DNA of 64,000 bases from Gonocerus acuteangulatus (lineage: Eukaryota > Arthropoda > Insecta > Hemiptera > Coreidae). The notes beneath the pieces are model-generated. The model saw nothing but the letters and a program-made list of their open reading frames with translations. It searched no databases and had not been told where the DNA came from. Every line of letters starts with the position of its first letter. Position 1 is the first letter of the stretch. The stretch lies in contig OX328125.1 in the NCBI GenBank assembly GCA_946811695.1, positions 51,264,494-51,328,493 of the forward strand. The letters are read 5' to 3'. Both the position numbers and the translations under genes were made by a program. Below are positions 42,944-54,700 of the stretch, piece after piece.

Positions 42944-43192
42944 TTATGGGCGTATATAAGGGGGGATGTGCCCCCTCCTCGAAGTTTTGTTTGGTTAGAA
43001 ACTGTCAGATAAAAAAAAAAAACCTATAACAACAAAAAATGTCTTATATATTTACCCTGGTCCACTAGGTGTCCAGATGATCTTAAAACTCACCATTTTA
43101 GACTAAAATATTTAAAATTTTCCCTACACCCCAAATGCTTAGGGGCTCCCAGCACCCCCCACTCCCGAAATGATTTTCTATATACGTTAGTG
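42944..43192. mobile_element. G-tract MITE, diverged copy
   Basis: Starts tatgggcgtatataagggg, ends ctatatacgttagtg (consensus tatatacgcccatg). The interior (ctaggtgtccagatg, cttaaaactcacc) is shared with the 4.4-4.6-kb copy in reverse. Confidence 0.65.
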
Positions 43193-43399
43193 TGAGGCAT
43201 TAGCCTATAGCAGGCTAATGCACTTTAGCAGGGCAATGATAACGCCCAAGGAAACAGGTTAGGCTACTCCCACGGTACTGAAGCTTCATGCAGGCTAGAA
43301 AGGAAGTAAACAAGGGGCGCCATTCACAATAGATTCATAGTGGTCGCGGTGATCAAGGGCTAGAATAGCCGAAGTGCCTTTTGAATTTTATTGTTTTAA

Positions 43400-44086
43400 C
43401 TAGCTGAATACCCATGCTTCGTTAAGGCAGACAAGTAGTTATTTTATTGCATTCAATAATGTATCATAAAAATTAACGCTACTACATAATTGTGTGGAGT
43501 TTATTATAGCACGGTTCCCGTCATACTATAAGTTATTCATCAATTGATAAGTAATTGAAGAATAATGTTTCTTGACATTCGGGGCTCTCCGACCAGTGAC
43601 AACAAACAGATAACCCATTATCTATAGGTTGCTAGTAACAAGAGTTTAACCAGTACAGGTTACAATTCCAAGACACCCGTTATATTTGCGAGCATTACCA
43701 AAAAGTGTTCTGACTGGGGATGCTGATGGGTGAGGATATGTGCAAGGGTTCGGGATATTAATACCACGGCTAGACCATCAACAGGTATAGCGAATACTCT
43801 ATGAGGGACGCACTCACAGTGCTTTTATGAGGGAATCACAGTTTATTTTTAATAATTCAAGGACTGTCATCATAGTTTAAATTAACCGCAATTGAAAATA
43901 ATACTATAAAATAGATGCGGTACGGTAACAGCTGACCTGTTATCGTCACATGCTGCCTAGGCTTCTTAGGGAGTTGTTTACAAGGAAGTATCCATGCAAA
44001 ATTTCAAATTTTTCTGTCATTTGGTTTGGGCTGGGCGATGATAGGTCAGTGAGTGAGTGAGTATTATTTGACAAATATACAGTAGA
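43400..44086 (-). mobile_element. non-autonomous Helitron-like element (family 2)
   Basis: On the minus strand it starts TCTACTGTATATTT (44086 downward, after A), has (ACTC)n and 'gcccagcccaaacc', and ends in a worn hairpin (ttaacgaagcatgg), gtattcag and CTAG at 43400 followed by T. It is the most complete of the three family 2 copies (others 19996-20269 and 25345-25633). 687 bp, no coding. Confidence 0.6.
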
Positions 44087-44156
44087 TTTCAGTAGGAAAT
44101 GTACTGAATTTGCCTAAAGTGACCAATTTTCCAAAAATATCAATCGTAAACTCATA

Positions 44157-44355
44157 TTAGCTTGGCTTATAAATTATTGATTGATGCCAGTGTTTCAAGG
44201 TCTTCTGGATTTCTCTAGCCATTCTACCGGCTTTTTCAGGGTTTAATGTGAGAACGAAGAGGGTCCAATTTTTAGTTAGGGTCTTTTTTTTGTCCAGCCG
44301 GGCTTGAAGATTCCATGCAGGCATATTCTCAGTTGAAAGACAGAATTTTCTCAAC
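44157..44355 (-). pseudogene. coding-like fragment of unknown family, interrupted by Harbinger
   Basis: The minus strand reads RKFCLSTENMPAWNLQARLD, KKKTLTKNWTLFVLTLN then EKAGRMAREIQKTLKHWHQ. It has protein-like composition and no stops for about 60 codons, breaking exactly where the Harbinger element begins. The flank beyond the other end (about 45600-45500 minus: MFWLMCPKQDKGLYEKLAAE) also looks coding, so one older reading frame may have been split. Family not recognised. Confidence 0.35.
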
Positions 44356-44709
44356 ATAGGGCCGTGTGAATAAAAACAAGTAAGACGAGTATTTACTAAC
44401 AAGTAGTGTGACAAGTATTTATAGGGCAAGTAAACCGATGTGAATAAAGTGAAGTGTTTACTTGTGAGCGTTTACTACCGTATACTTCCCAGATCGAGAG
44501 TATACTTGTAAGTATTTAATCGCGAGTCAGCCGAGTTCACTAGAAACGCAAGTAATTACTTGTAGCAGCCAATGGCATCACATCTTTCCCGGTGTGCCTA
44601 TCCGTTGCATCCTCCTGGCAACACGACTCACATCCTTTCTTTTTTTTGGTAGTCAGCAGTTGTACCTGTCTGTGTTTGTCATTGGCGCCTAGTTTATTTA
44701 TTTGGAGCT

Positions 44710-44950
44710 ATGAATGAAAGCGGTACGATTGCTGTTTCTGAGAGTAGGGTTATTTTTGTAGAGTTATTAAAACATTACAGCATTGTATTAAATAAATCAA
44801 TGTTGCCAAAAATTACATCCGAAAAGGCTTGGGCCTGTTTAGCAGATCAATTTTCAAAAAACTCTGGGAAACAAACCAGTGTTTCACAAATGAAAAAACT
44901 GTTAAACAATATGAAAACTGCAGTGAAGAAAAAGAGTGATGATTTGGTTA
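44710..44950 (+). pseudogene. Myb/SANT- or MADF-like DNA-binding protein of Harbinger (N-terminal part)
   Basis: ATG at 44710. The frame (SRVIFVELLKHYSIVLNKSM ... KITSEKAWACLADQFSKNSG, QTSVSQMKKLLNNMKTAVKK) has the three-helix pattern of the Myb/SANT-like domain encoded by PIF/Harbinger elements: helix, 'W..la..f', then a 'qlk..w.nm..a.kkk' recognition helix. After about codon 80 the sequence becomes the antisense of the transposase and the frame ends artificially at 45030. In intact elements this protein helps target the transposase to the ends and nucleus. Confidence 0.7.
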
Positions 44951-45244
44951 CTATCTGGTCTAATACATTCGAAAATGTTTTGCCGACAGTACTTCTTTCC
45001 ACCCCGATATCGTTAGCAACACCACTTTGATATCCTGGATCACTCACATATCTGAGAAAAAGTTCCATTTTTTCCGTACCATTAATCCTCCACCTCGAGC
45101 ATCGGTGTTTTCATCGAGAAAGTGGGTTGTAATAAAATTTACACTTTCACTCTCGAACCTTAATAGTCTCTTTGATACATCTGGACTTATATCTCGCCGG
45201 TCTCTGTAATGTTTGACACCACAGAGGTTCAGATATGCAGCCAT
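44950..45244 (-). pseudogene. Harbinger transposase, N-terminal fragment
   Basis: Minus strand from 45244: FESESVNFITTHFLDENTDA, then a frameshift near 45.05 kb, then MELFLRYVSDPGYQSGVAND and IGVERSTVGKTFSNVLDQIV. This is the helix-turn-helix region of HARBI1-type transposases ('...fLryv.dpgfq.gvg.digv.qstv.ktv..vl..i'). The catalytic DDE domain that should follow is absent; sequence beyond codon DQIV is the Myb-like gene in antisense. Confidence 0.8.
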
Positions 45245-45651
45245 CCCGATAGCAAGTACGGACTGGCTAGTCTGGGGTCAGGTAGACTTGCAAATCTACA
45301 AGTATTTACTTGCCACGGAAGTATTTACTTTCGTTTATTCACACAATTTGAGGCGTTTACTTAGTATATACTACTTGCCGTACAAGTATTTACTTTCAAG
45401 TATATCAGATAGTTTTATTCACATCAATTTAAATGTTTACTTGTTTTTTGAGACTCCACGAGTATTTACTCGTCCTAGTTGTTTTTATTCACCCGGCCCA
45501 TAATATCTATTGATACATCATATCAATATTAACTCTTCAAGTTCTGGAGACTTTTTTCTCAGCAGCTAGCTTCTCGTATAATCCTTTATCTTGTTTTGGA
45601 CACATTAACCAGAACATCTGTTTTATCAAAATATATGATGTTGAAGAGAAG

Positions 45652-45790
45652 GCCCGATGTCCATGAGTGCTAAGGGGTATGCACTCCGTGCCTAAGATCG
45701 TAGGTTCGATTCCCATTAGGGGCGATGGTTGTTTTCGATAATAGAAAGACATCAACCCTAACCTGTCTAGAAAAGGGTGGTATAGATAAC
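45652..45790 (+). mobile_element. possible tRNA-derived SINE
   Basis: 'tgagtgctaaggggta' and, 38 nt later, the excellent box B 'ggttcgattccc' suggest a tRNA-like head, followed by 'gatggttgttttcgataata' and 'aacctgtctagaaaa'. The 3' domain is unlike the other SINEs here. No clean target duplication or A tail found. Confidence 0.45.
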
Positions 45791-46907
45791 CTGTCCAAAA
45801 ATTCGTTGTTAAAAATAACCTGACGCTAAAATTTAAATAATGATGATGTTAAAGAAATTGTATTTTCGTATGTGTCCTTAATCCTTACGATGTTTTCCTG
45901 GTGTCTTGTGGATATACATTTTATAGTTTTGCCTATATATTTCTTCTTATATCAGGAAATGGAGCGTATGTTCACTCTGTAGAATGCTTATTCAGAAACC
46001 TGTTGGAAAAAGTTTGCAATTTAAATTCAATTTTTTAAATACCTACTTACGATTTAAGGGCAAAATGCTATGAAGAGTTTCATACTGGGGGTTTGCCCCT
46101 GCACCTCTAGGAAAATCGGACATAGAATTTTTCGTTGATGTTGGTTCTATTTGAAAGGGGCGTAAATTTGAAAAATAACAGGAATGCATTGTAATTTAAA
46201 ATTTAGAGGCATTTATCCTTACGCATTTACTAAGAAATAAAAATTCTACTGTACCATTTGATACTGGCCAGTATATAAGTAACTATTTATTAAGGTTAAT
46301 AACCAAGAAAAAAAAAAATTCTATTTTATCCATCCTGAGGAAAACTTTTAATTGACAGCTGTGGGGATATTCAGGAAATAGCTTAGCCGAAAGCTGCTTA
46401 TCGACTTACTCAGTCTTTGCGAGGCTTGACCCAATCCACTCGCCGCGGATGTGCAAACTTTTACCTCAGATATTTAGGAAATTTCAATCCCCCCAATTTA
46501 AAGTTGCCGTTAAAACTTGTCTGGTAATTGACTTCCTTTGTTCAACAACACATCTTCTCTTTGGTGTTGATTAACACTTTGAAATATTTAGCGAAAACAA
46601 GAAGATTACCTCAATTACGTTTTTATTCAATACATTTCCTCATAAAATCAAGTTGATGTAGATCATTATTAAAACAACCAAAACGGATGTCCGTGTCATT
46701 TTTTTACTTATACGCATTATAGAACATTCGACATGAGCATTTAAATATTGTCATGGGCAGTGATATTTCGTCTTTATTTATTGTTTTGCGCTGCAAGCCG
46801 AAGAAGTGATATGTCTTTTATAGATTTTTGAAATGCCTGATTACATTTGTACAGTTATTTTAAGTACATTAATACTGAAACGTCTTTATAAAAAGAACTT
46901 TCTGAAT
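45791..46907. other. AT-rich DNA, no gene
   Basis: No recognisable coding or repeat features. Confidence 0.35.
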
Positions 46908-47027
<120 letters not shown>

Positions 47028-47218
47028 GGAAGTTTAGTCTTTAATTTAATTAATTAAGTAAAAATACAATAATTCATAAATAAGAGCCAGACATTATCTT
47101 GCACGCTTACACATTTTGTCTTTATATTCATATTCTGTCAAATTAGGTTTATTCTTGAATTACGTAAATAATGTCTATATATTTATTCCGATCGAAGAGT
47201 ATTCATGTTGTCCCGTAA

Positions 47219-47485
47219 AAAAAAAAATCAGTCCCGTAACAGGCCACGACGGCCCTGAGGGGCAGATACTGTAGAGGTATCTGATTCATGACCATACGGC
47301 ACACTAGGGAGATAGTGTGGTCAGTACTATGCTCCGGCTCGGTTGGCCTAGGGACGGTCAGGGAGGCCGAATTCAACCCATGAACGAAGAAATAAGAAGA
47401 AAAAATCTTTAGTGCATGCTCGGGATTTGAACTCAGGCCTCCAGCTTATTAGTCCAGTGCTCTACCACTGAGCTAACCTCGCCCC
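47219..47485 (-). mobile_element. full-length tRNA-derived SINE with 16-bp TSD
   Basis: A perfect direct repeat TCATGTTGTCCCGTAA (47203-47218 and 47486-47501) flanks the element. Minus strand: gggcgaggttagctcagtgg head with box A, box B gagttcaaatcccg, body, then gcccctcagggccgtcgtgg, cctgttacgggactgatt and a T-rich 3' end. Same family as 10989-11334. The perfect duplication implies recent insertion. The 3' tail is T-rich rather than poly-A in sense orientation. Confidence 0.9.
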
Positions 47486-47501
47486 TCATGTTGTCCCGTA
47501 A

Positions 47502-47742
47502 GTAACAGTTTATTTGCATATAAATCCCGTCAACATGTGCTTCATTGTAAATGGGGTTGTTCACAATTCACACGTTTTCTTTTTCAATTTCTAATTCGAT
47601 TTTTAATGAACTATGACCACGTCTATATTACCGCCGTCTGGGTGTTGGCACTCGCTCCGAATTTAAAAAGTTTTGTTATTAATTTATTTATTTATTTGTT
47701 TCTGGAGCTTCGCAACAAAGGTAATTTGCTCAATTTCAACAA
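47502..47742. other. AT-rich DNA, no gene
   Basis: Contains (ATTT)n-like sequence at about 47680-47700. No downstream LINE ORF2 is visible here. Confidence 0.4.
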
Positions 47743-48549
47743 TCATAACATAATAAATTTAAATGTTGGTAGTTCACTGTTACTTAAAATCATAGTAAAA
47801 CATAAAAGTATGAAAAGAACATAATATGAAGTGAATTTCTCGTAAATAGAACAAGTACTAACAGGTAAAAGCTGTGTTATTTTCGCTCTTGTTACTATAG
47901 TAAAATACCAAATCATGGGAAGGAAAACCAAAACAAAAAATGATTTCAAAAATGATATAAGGAAACCGTTTTTGCTTTTTCTTGTTCTTCTTTGAGTGTC
48001 ATAGGTTCTTTTTCCCCCATTGGACGTTTTTTTTGGAGTTCGACCCCTCAAAAATGATGTGTTTCTTTTCTCTTCTTTATGCGGTACACCTCTCGGAGAA
48101 GTAGCTAATTCCTCGGCATCCTGTTCCACATCTTCTTCTTTCCCTATCTTCCTTTGATCAATGCTGAGATGAGTCTGAAGATCATACATACCATCAATAT
48201 GTGAATAAGCAATCCCTAACAAAGCCTCCTCTAGATTATCCATTCTCTTATACACGTTTTCTGTGGACGTCAATAAATCCCTCAAACCTTGTTGTTTTTG
48301 TATTTCACCTTTGTCCGTATTTTCCTTCGGGTCTGGCACTTGTTTCACAGAAAGACACTCACGGCGTCGTTTTTCTAGGAATTTTAGTTTTTCGTCGGTT
48401 AGCGAAGTAGAAGAAATAGGTATAAATACAGTTTCTTGATTCAATTTGTTGACAGCAGTACTGTTCTTCTTGAAGGCTTCATGTTCTTCTTGTATTAGCA
48501 TGGTCTTGGGAATTATCCGTTTCAGTTTTATGTGCTTTGGGACAAGCAC
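47743..48549 (-). pseudogene. LINE gag-like ORF1, C-terminal part
   Basis: A 268-codon minus-strand frame. The first 180 or so residues are charged and coiled-coil-like (SLTDEKLKFLEKRRRECLSV ... DLLTSTENVYKRMDNLEEAL), with basic and Ser-rich stretches near HKEEKRNTSFLRGR, as in the C-terminal part of LINE ORF1 proteins. The last 70 residues are hydrophobic and probably out-of-frame or non-coding read-through. The Met at 48549 is internal: just upstream, in another frame, lies a CCHC-like knuckle (CFICKGPHLAGAC, about 48590-48550, one residue short between Cys and His). It belongs to the protein whose N-terminus lies 7.2 kb away across the array. Confidence 0.6.
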
Positions 48550-48725
48550 CTGCTAAATGAGGTCCTTTACATATAAAACAGCTGATTTTATGTGAATACT
48601 TATAACCAATGAAGAAGGTAGCTTACCAATGCCTTCAGGATTAATAAACAGCTTCCTCCGATGACTAAGTACATGTGATAACCTCGGATCATAAAGGCCA
48701 GCTCTTAAACACTGTAAGGGCGAAA
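48550..48725 (-). pseudogene. LINE ORF1, segment between array and zinc knuckle
   Basis: Minus strand reads SPLQCLRAGLYDPRLSHVLS then HRRKLFINPEGIGKLPSSLV. This is the block that follows the 'vlsnvcPsi..eiie.alk.lg' segment in gag-like ORF1 proteins of arthropod LINEs. It starts immediately where the tandem array stops and runs, after one frameshift, into the CCHC-like knuckle. Confidence 0.75.
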
Positions 48726-51700
48726 CTATTTTTATTCCTAGCTTCTTCTATCGCTTCATTAGAGATTTCAGGAAAAGCATTGGATACAACTATCCTTATT
48801 CCTGGCTCTATTTCCATTCCTAGCTTCTTCTATCGCTTCATTAGAGATTTCAGGAAAAGCATTGGATACAACTATCCTTATTCCTGGCTCTATTTCCATT
48901 CCTAGCTTCTTCAATCGCTTCATTAGAGGTTTCAGGAAAAGCATTGGATACAACTAGCCTTATTCCTGGCTCTAAAAAACTATTTCCATTCCTAGCTTCT
49001 TCTATCACTTCCTTAGAGATTTCAGGAAAAGCATTGGATACAACTATCCTTATTCCTGGCTCTATTTCCATTCCTAGCTTCTTCTATCGCTTCATGAGAG
49101 ATTTCAGGAAAAGCATTGGATACAACTATCCTTATTCCTGGCTCTAAAAAACTATTTTCATTCCTAGCTTCTTCTATCGCTTCATTTGAGATTTCAGGAA
49201 AAGCATTGGATACAACTATCCTTATTCCTGTCTCTATTTCCATTTCTAGCTTCTTCTATCGCTTCATTAGAGATTTCAGGAAAAGCATTGGATACAACTA
49301 TCCTTATTCCTGGCTCTAAAAAACTATTTTCATTCCTAGCTTCTTCTATCGCTTCATTAGAGATTTCAGAAAAAGCATTGGATACAACTATCCTTATTCC
49401 TGGCTCTATTTCCATTCCTAGCATCTTCAATCGCTTCATTAGAGATTTCAGGAAAAGCATTGGATACAACTATCCTTATTCCTGGCTCTAAGAAACTATT
49501 TTCATTCCTAGCTTCTTCTATCGCTTCATTAGAGATTTCAGGAAAAGCATTGGATACAACTATCCTTATTCCTGGCTCTAAGAAACTATTTCCATTCCTA
49601 GCTTCTTCTATCGCTTCATTAGAGATTTCAGGAAAAGCATTGGATACAACTATCCTTATTCCTGGCTCTATTTCCATTCCTAGCTTCTTCAATCGCTTCA
49701 TTAGAGATTTCAGGAAAAGCATTGGATACAACTATCCTTATTCCTGGCTCTATTTCCATTCCTAGCTTCTTCTATCGCTTCATTAGAGATTTCAGGAAAA
49801 GCATTGGATACAACTATCCTTATTCCTGGCTCTATTTCCATTCCTAGCTTCTTCAATCGCTTCATTAGAGATTTCAGGAAAAGCATTGGATACAACTATC
49901 CTTATTCCTGGCACTAAAAAACTATTTTCATTCCTAGCTTCTTCTATCGCTTCATTAGAGATTTCAGGAAAAGCATTGGATACAACTATCCTTATTCCTG
50001 GCTCTATTTCCATTCCTAGCATCTTCAATGGCTTCATTAGAGATTACAGGAAAAGCATTGGATACAACTATCCTTATTCCTGGCTCTAAGAAACTATTTT
50101 CATTCCTAGCTTCTTCTATCGCTTCATTAGAGATTTCAGGAAAAGCATTGAATACAACTATCCTTATTCCTGGCTCTAAGAAACTATTTCCATTCCTAGC
50201 TTCTTCTATCGCTTCATTAGAGATTTCAGGAAAAGCATTGGATACAACTATCCTTATTCCTGGCTCTATTTCCATTCCTAGCTTCTTCTATCGCTTCATT
50301 AGAGATTTCGGGAAAAGCATTGGATACAACTATCCTTATTCCTGGCTCTATCTCCATTCCTAGCTTCTTCAATCGCTTCATTAGAGATTTCAGGAAAAGC
50401 ATTGGATACAACTATCCTTATTCCTGGCTCTAAGAAACTATTTTCATTCCTAGCTTCTTCTATCGCTTCATTAGAGATTTCAGGAAAAGCATTGGATACA
50501 ACTATCCTTATTCCTGGCTCTAAGAAACTATTTCCATTCCTAGCTTCTTCTATCGCTTCATTAGAGGTTTCAGGAAAAGCATTGGATACAACTAGCCTTA
50601 TTCCTGGCTCTAAAAAACTATTTCCATTCCTAGCTTCTTCTATCACTTCCTTAGAGATTTCAGGAAAAGCATTGGATACAACTATCCTTATTCCTGGCTC
50701 TATTTCCATTCCTAGCTTCTTCTATCGCTTCATGAGAGATTTCAGGAAAAGCATTGGATACAACTATCCTTATTCCTGGCTCTAAAAAACTATTTTCATT
50801 CCTAGCTTCTTCTATCGCTTCATTTGAGATTTCAGGAAAAGCATTGGATACAACTATCCTTATTCCTGTCTCTATTTCCATTTCTAGCTTCTTCTATCGC
50901 TTCATTAGAGATTTCAGGAAAAGCATTGGATACAACTATCCTTATTCCTGGCTCTAAAAAACCATTTTCATTCCTAGCTTCTTCTATCGCTTCATTAGAG
51001 ATTTCAGAAAAAGCATTGGATACAACTATCCTTATTCCTGGCTCTATTTCCATTCCTAGCATCTTCAATCGCTTCATTAGAGATTTCAGGAAAAGCATTG
51101 GATACAACTATCCTTATTCCTGGCTCTAAGAAACTATTTTCATTCCTAGCTTCTTCTATCGCTTCATTAGAGATTTCAGGAAAAGCATTGGATACAACTA
51201 TCCTTATTCCTGGCTCTAAGAAACTATTTCCATTCCTAGCTTCTTCTATCGCTTCATTAGAGATTTCAGGAAAAGCATTGGATACAACTATCCTTATTCC
51301 TGGCTCTATTTCCATTCCTAGCTTCTTCAATCGCTTCATTAGAGATTTCAGGAAAAGCATTGGATACAACTATCCTTATTCCTGGCTCTATTTCCATTCC
51401 TAGCTTCTTCTATCGCTTCATTAGAGATTTCAGGAAAAGCATTGGATACAACTATCCTTATTCCTGGCACTAAAAAACTATTTTCATTCCTAGCTTCTTC
51501 TATCGCTTCATTAGAGATTTCAGGAAAAGCATTGGATACAACTATCCTTATTCCTGGCTCTATTTCCATTCCTAGCATCTTCAATGGCTTCATTAGAGAT
51601 TACAGGAAAAGCATTGGATACAACTATCCTTATTCCTGGCTCTAAGAAACTATTTTCATTCCTAGCTTCTTCTATCGCTTCATTAGAGATTTCAGGAAAA

Positions 51701-54700
51701 GCATTGAATACAACTATCCTTATTCCTGGCTCTAAGAAACTATTTCCATTCCTAGCTTCTTCTATCGCTTCATTAGAGATTTCAGGAAAAGCATTGGATA
51801 CAACTATCCTTATTCCTGGCTCTATTTCCATTCCTAGCTTCTTCTATCGCTTCATTAGAGATTTCGGGAAAAGCATTGGATACAACTATCCTTATTCCTG
51901 GCTCTATCTCCATTCCTAGCTTCTTCAATCGCTTCATTAGAGATTTCAGGAAAAGCATTGGATACAACTATCCTTATTCCTGGCTCTAAGAAACTATTTT
52001 CATTCCTAGCTTCTTCTATCGCTTCATTAGAGATTTCAGGAAAAGCATTGGATACAACTATCCTTATTCCTGGCTCTAAGAAACTATTTCCATTCCTAGC
52101 TTCTTCTATCGCTTCATTAGAGATTTCAGGAAAAGCATTGGATACAACTATCCTTATTCCTGGCTCTAAGAAACTATTTCCATTCCTAGCTTCTTCTATC
52201 GCTTCATTAGAGATTTCAGGAAAAGCATTGGATACAACTATCCTTATTCCTGGCTCTATTTCCATTCCTAGCTTCTTCTATCGCTTCATGAGAGATTTCA
52301 GGAAAAGCATTGGATACAACTATCCTTATTCCTGGCTCTAAGAAACTATTTCCATTCCTAGCTTCTTCTATCGCTTCATTAGAGATTTCAGGAAAAGCAT
52401 TGGATACAACTATCCTTATTCCTGGCTCTATTTCCATTCCTAGCTTCTTCAATCGCTTCATTAGAGATTTCAGGAAAAGCATTGGATACAACTATCCTTA
52501 TTCCTGGCTCTATTTCCATTCCTAGCTTCTTCTATCGCTTCATTAGAGATTTCAGGAAAAGCATTGGATACAACTATCCTTATTCCTGGCTCTATTTCCA
52601 TTCCTAGCTTCTTCAATCGCTTCATTAGAGATTTCAGGAAAAGCATTGGATACAACTATCCTTATTCCTGGCACTAAAAAACTATTTTCATTCCTAGCTT
52701 CTTCTATCGCTTCATTAGAGATTTCAGGAAAAGCATTGGATACAACTATCCTTATTCCTGGCTCTATTTCCATTCCTAGCATCTTCAATGGCTTCATTAG
52801 AGATTACAGGAAAAGCATTGGATACAACTATCCTTATTCCTGGCTCTAAGAAACTATTTTCATTCCTAGCTTCTTCTATCGCTTCATTAGAGATTTCAGG
52901 AAAAGCATTGAATACAACTATCCTTATTCCTGGCTCTAAGAAACTATTTCCATTCCTAGCTTCTTCTATCGCTTCATTAGAGATTTCAGGAAAAGCATTG
53001 GATACAACTATCCTTATTCCTGGCTCTATTTCCATTCCTAGCTTCTTCTATCGCTTCATTAGAGATTTCGGGAAAAGCATTGGATACAACTATCCTTATT
53101 CCTGGCTCTATTTCGATTTCTAGCTTCTCCTATCGCTTCATTAGAGATTTCAGGAAAAGCATTGGATACAACTATCCTTATTCCTGGCTCTATTTCCATT
53201 TCTAGCGTCTTCTATCGCTTCATTAGAGATTTCAGAAAAAGCATTGGATACAACTATCCTTATTCCTGGCTCTATTTCCATTCCTAGCATCTTCAATCGC
53301 TTCATTAGAGATTTCAGGAAAAGCATTGGATACAACTATCCTTATTCCTGGCTCTAAGAAACTATTTTCATTCCTAGCTTCTTCTATCGCTTCATTAGAG
53401 ATTTCAGGAAAAGCATTGGATACAACTATCCTTATTCCTGGCTCTAAGAAACTATTTCCATTCCTAGCTTCTTCTATCGCTTCATTAGAGATTTCAGGAA
53501 AAGCATTGGATACAACTATCCTTATTCCTGGCTCTATTTCCATTCCTAGCTTCTTCTATCGCTTCATTAGAGATTTCAGGAAAAGCATTGGATACAACTA
53601 TCCTTATTCCTGGCTCTATCTCCATTCCTAGCTTCTTCAATCGCTTCATTAGAGATTTCAGGAAAAGCATTGGATACAACTATCCTTATTCCTGGCTCTA
53701 AGAAACTATTTTCATTCCTAGCTTCTTCTATCGCTTCATTAGAGATTTCCGGAAAAGCATTGGATACAACTATCCTTATTCCTGGCTCTAAGAAACTATT
53801 TCCATTCCTAGCTTCTTCTATCGCTTCATTAGAGATTTCAGGAAAAGCATTGGATACAACTATCCCTATTCCTGGCTCTATTTCCATTCCTAACTTCTTC
53901 AATCGCTTCATTAGAGATTTCAGGAAAAGCATTAGATACAACTATCATTATTCCTGGCTCTAAGAAACTATTTTCATTCCTAGCTTCTTCTATCGCTTCA
54001 TTAAAGATTTCAGGAAAAGCATTGGATACAACTATCGTTATTCCTGGCTCTAAGAATTATTTCCATTCCTAGCTTCTTCTATCGCTTCATTAGAGATTTC
54101 AGGAAAAGCATTGGATACAACTATCCTTATTCCTGGCTCTATTTCCATTCCTAGCTTCTTCTATCGCTTCATTAGAGATTTCAGGAAAAGCATTGGATAC
54201 AACTAGCCTTATTCCTGGCTCTAAAAAACTATTTCCATTCCTAGCTTCTTCTATCACTTCATTAGAGATTTCAGGAAAAGCATTGGATACAACTATCCTT
54301 ATTCCTGGCTCTATTTCCATTCCTAGCTTCTTCTATCGCTTCATTAGAGATTTCAGGAAAACCATTGGATACAACTATCCTTATTCCTGGCTCTAAAAAA
54401 CTATTTTCATTCCTAGCTTCTTCTATCGCTTCATTAGAGATTTCAGGAAAAGCATTGGATACAACTATCCTTATTCCTGGCTCTATTTCCATTCCTAGCT
54501 TCTTCAATCGCTTCATTAGAGATTTCAGGAAAAGCATTGGATACAACTAGCCTTATTCCTGGCTCTAAAAAACTATTTTCATTCCTAGCTTCTTCTATCG
54601 CTTCATTAGAGATTTCAGGAAAAGCATTGGATACAACTATCCTTATTCCTGGCTCTAAAAGACTATTTTCATTCCTAGCTTCTTCTATCGCTTCATGAGA

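Larger units (their letters stand above)
44359..45499. mobile_element. PIF/Harbinger transposon, internally deleted
   Basis: TIRs GGGCCGTGTGAATAAAAACA (left) and GGGCCGGGTGAATAAAAACA (right, complement), with ATA repeated on both sides (44356-44358, 45500-45502). Subterminal regions carry many copies of 'aagtatttact' and 'gtgtgaataaa'. Both Harbinger genes, the Myb/MADF-like DNA-binding protein (+) and the DDE transposase (-), are present but truncated and face each other across one deletion point near 44950. Confidence 0.8.

Noticed and set aside
45652..45725. tRNA gene
   Set aside because: Strong B box only; the A box and stems are poor, so I kept it only as a possible SINE head.
47743..47960. 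Membrane-protein-like hydrophobic tail of the 268-codon frame
   Set aside because: The charged ORF1-like part ends before it. The hydrophobic residues come from AT-rich read-through and not from a real transmembrane domain.
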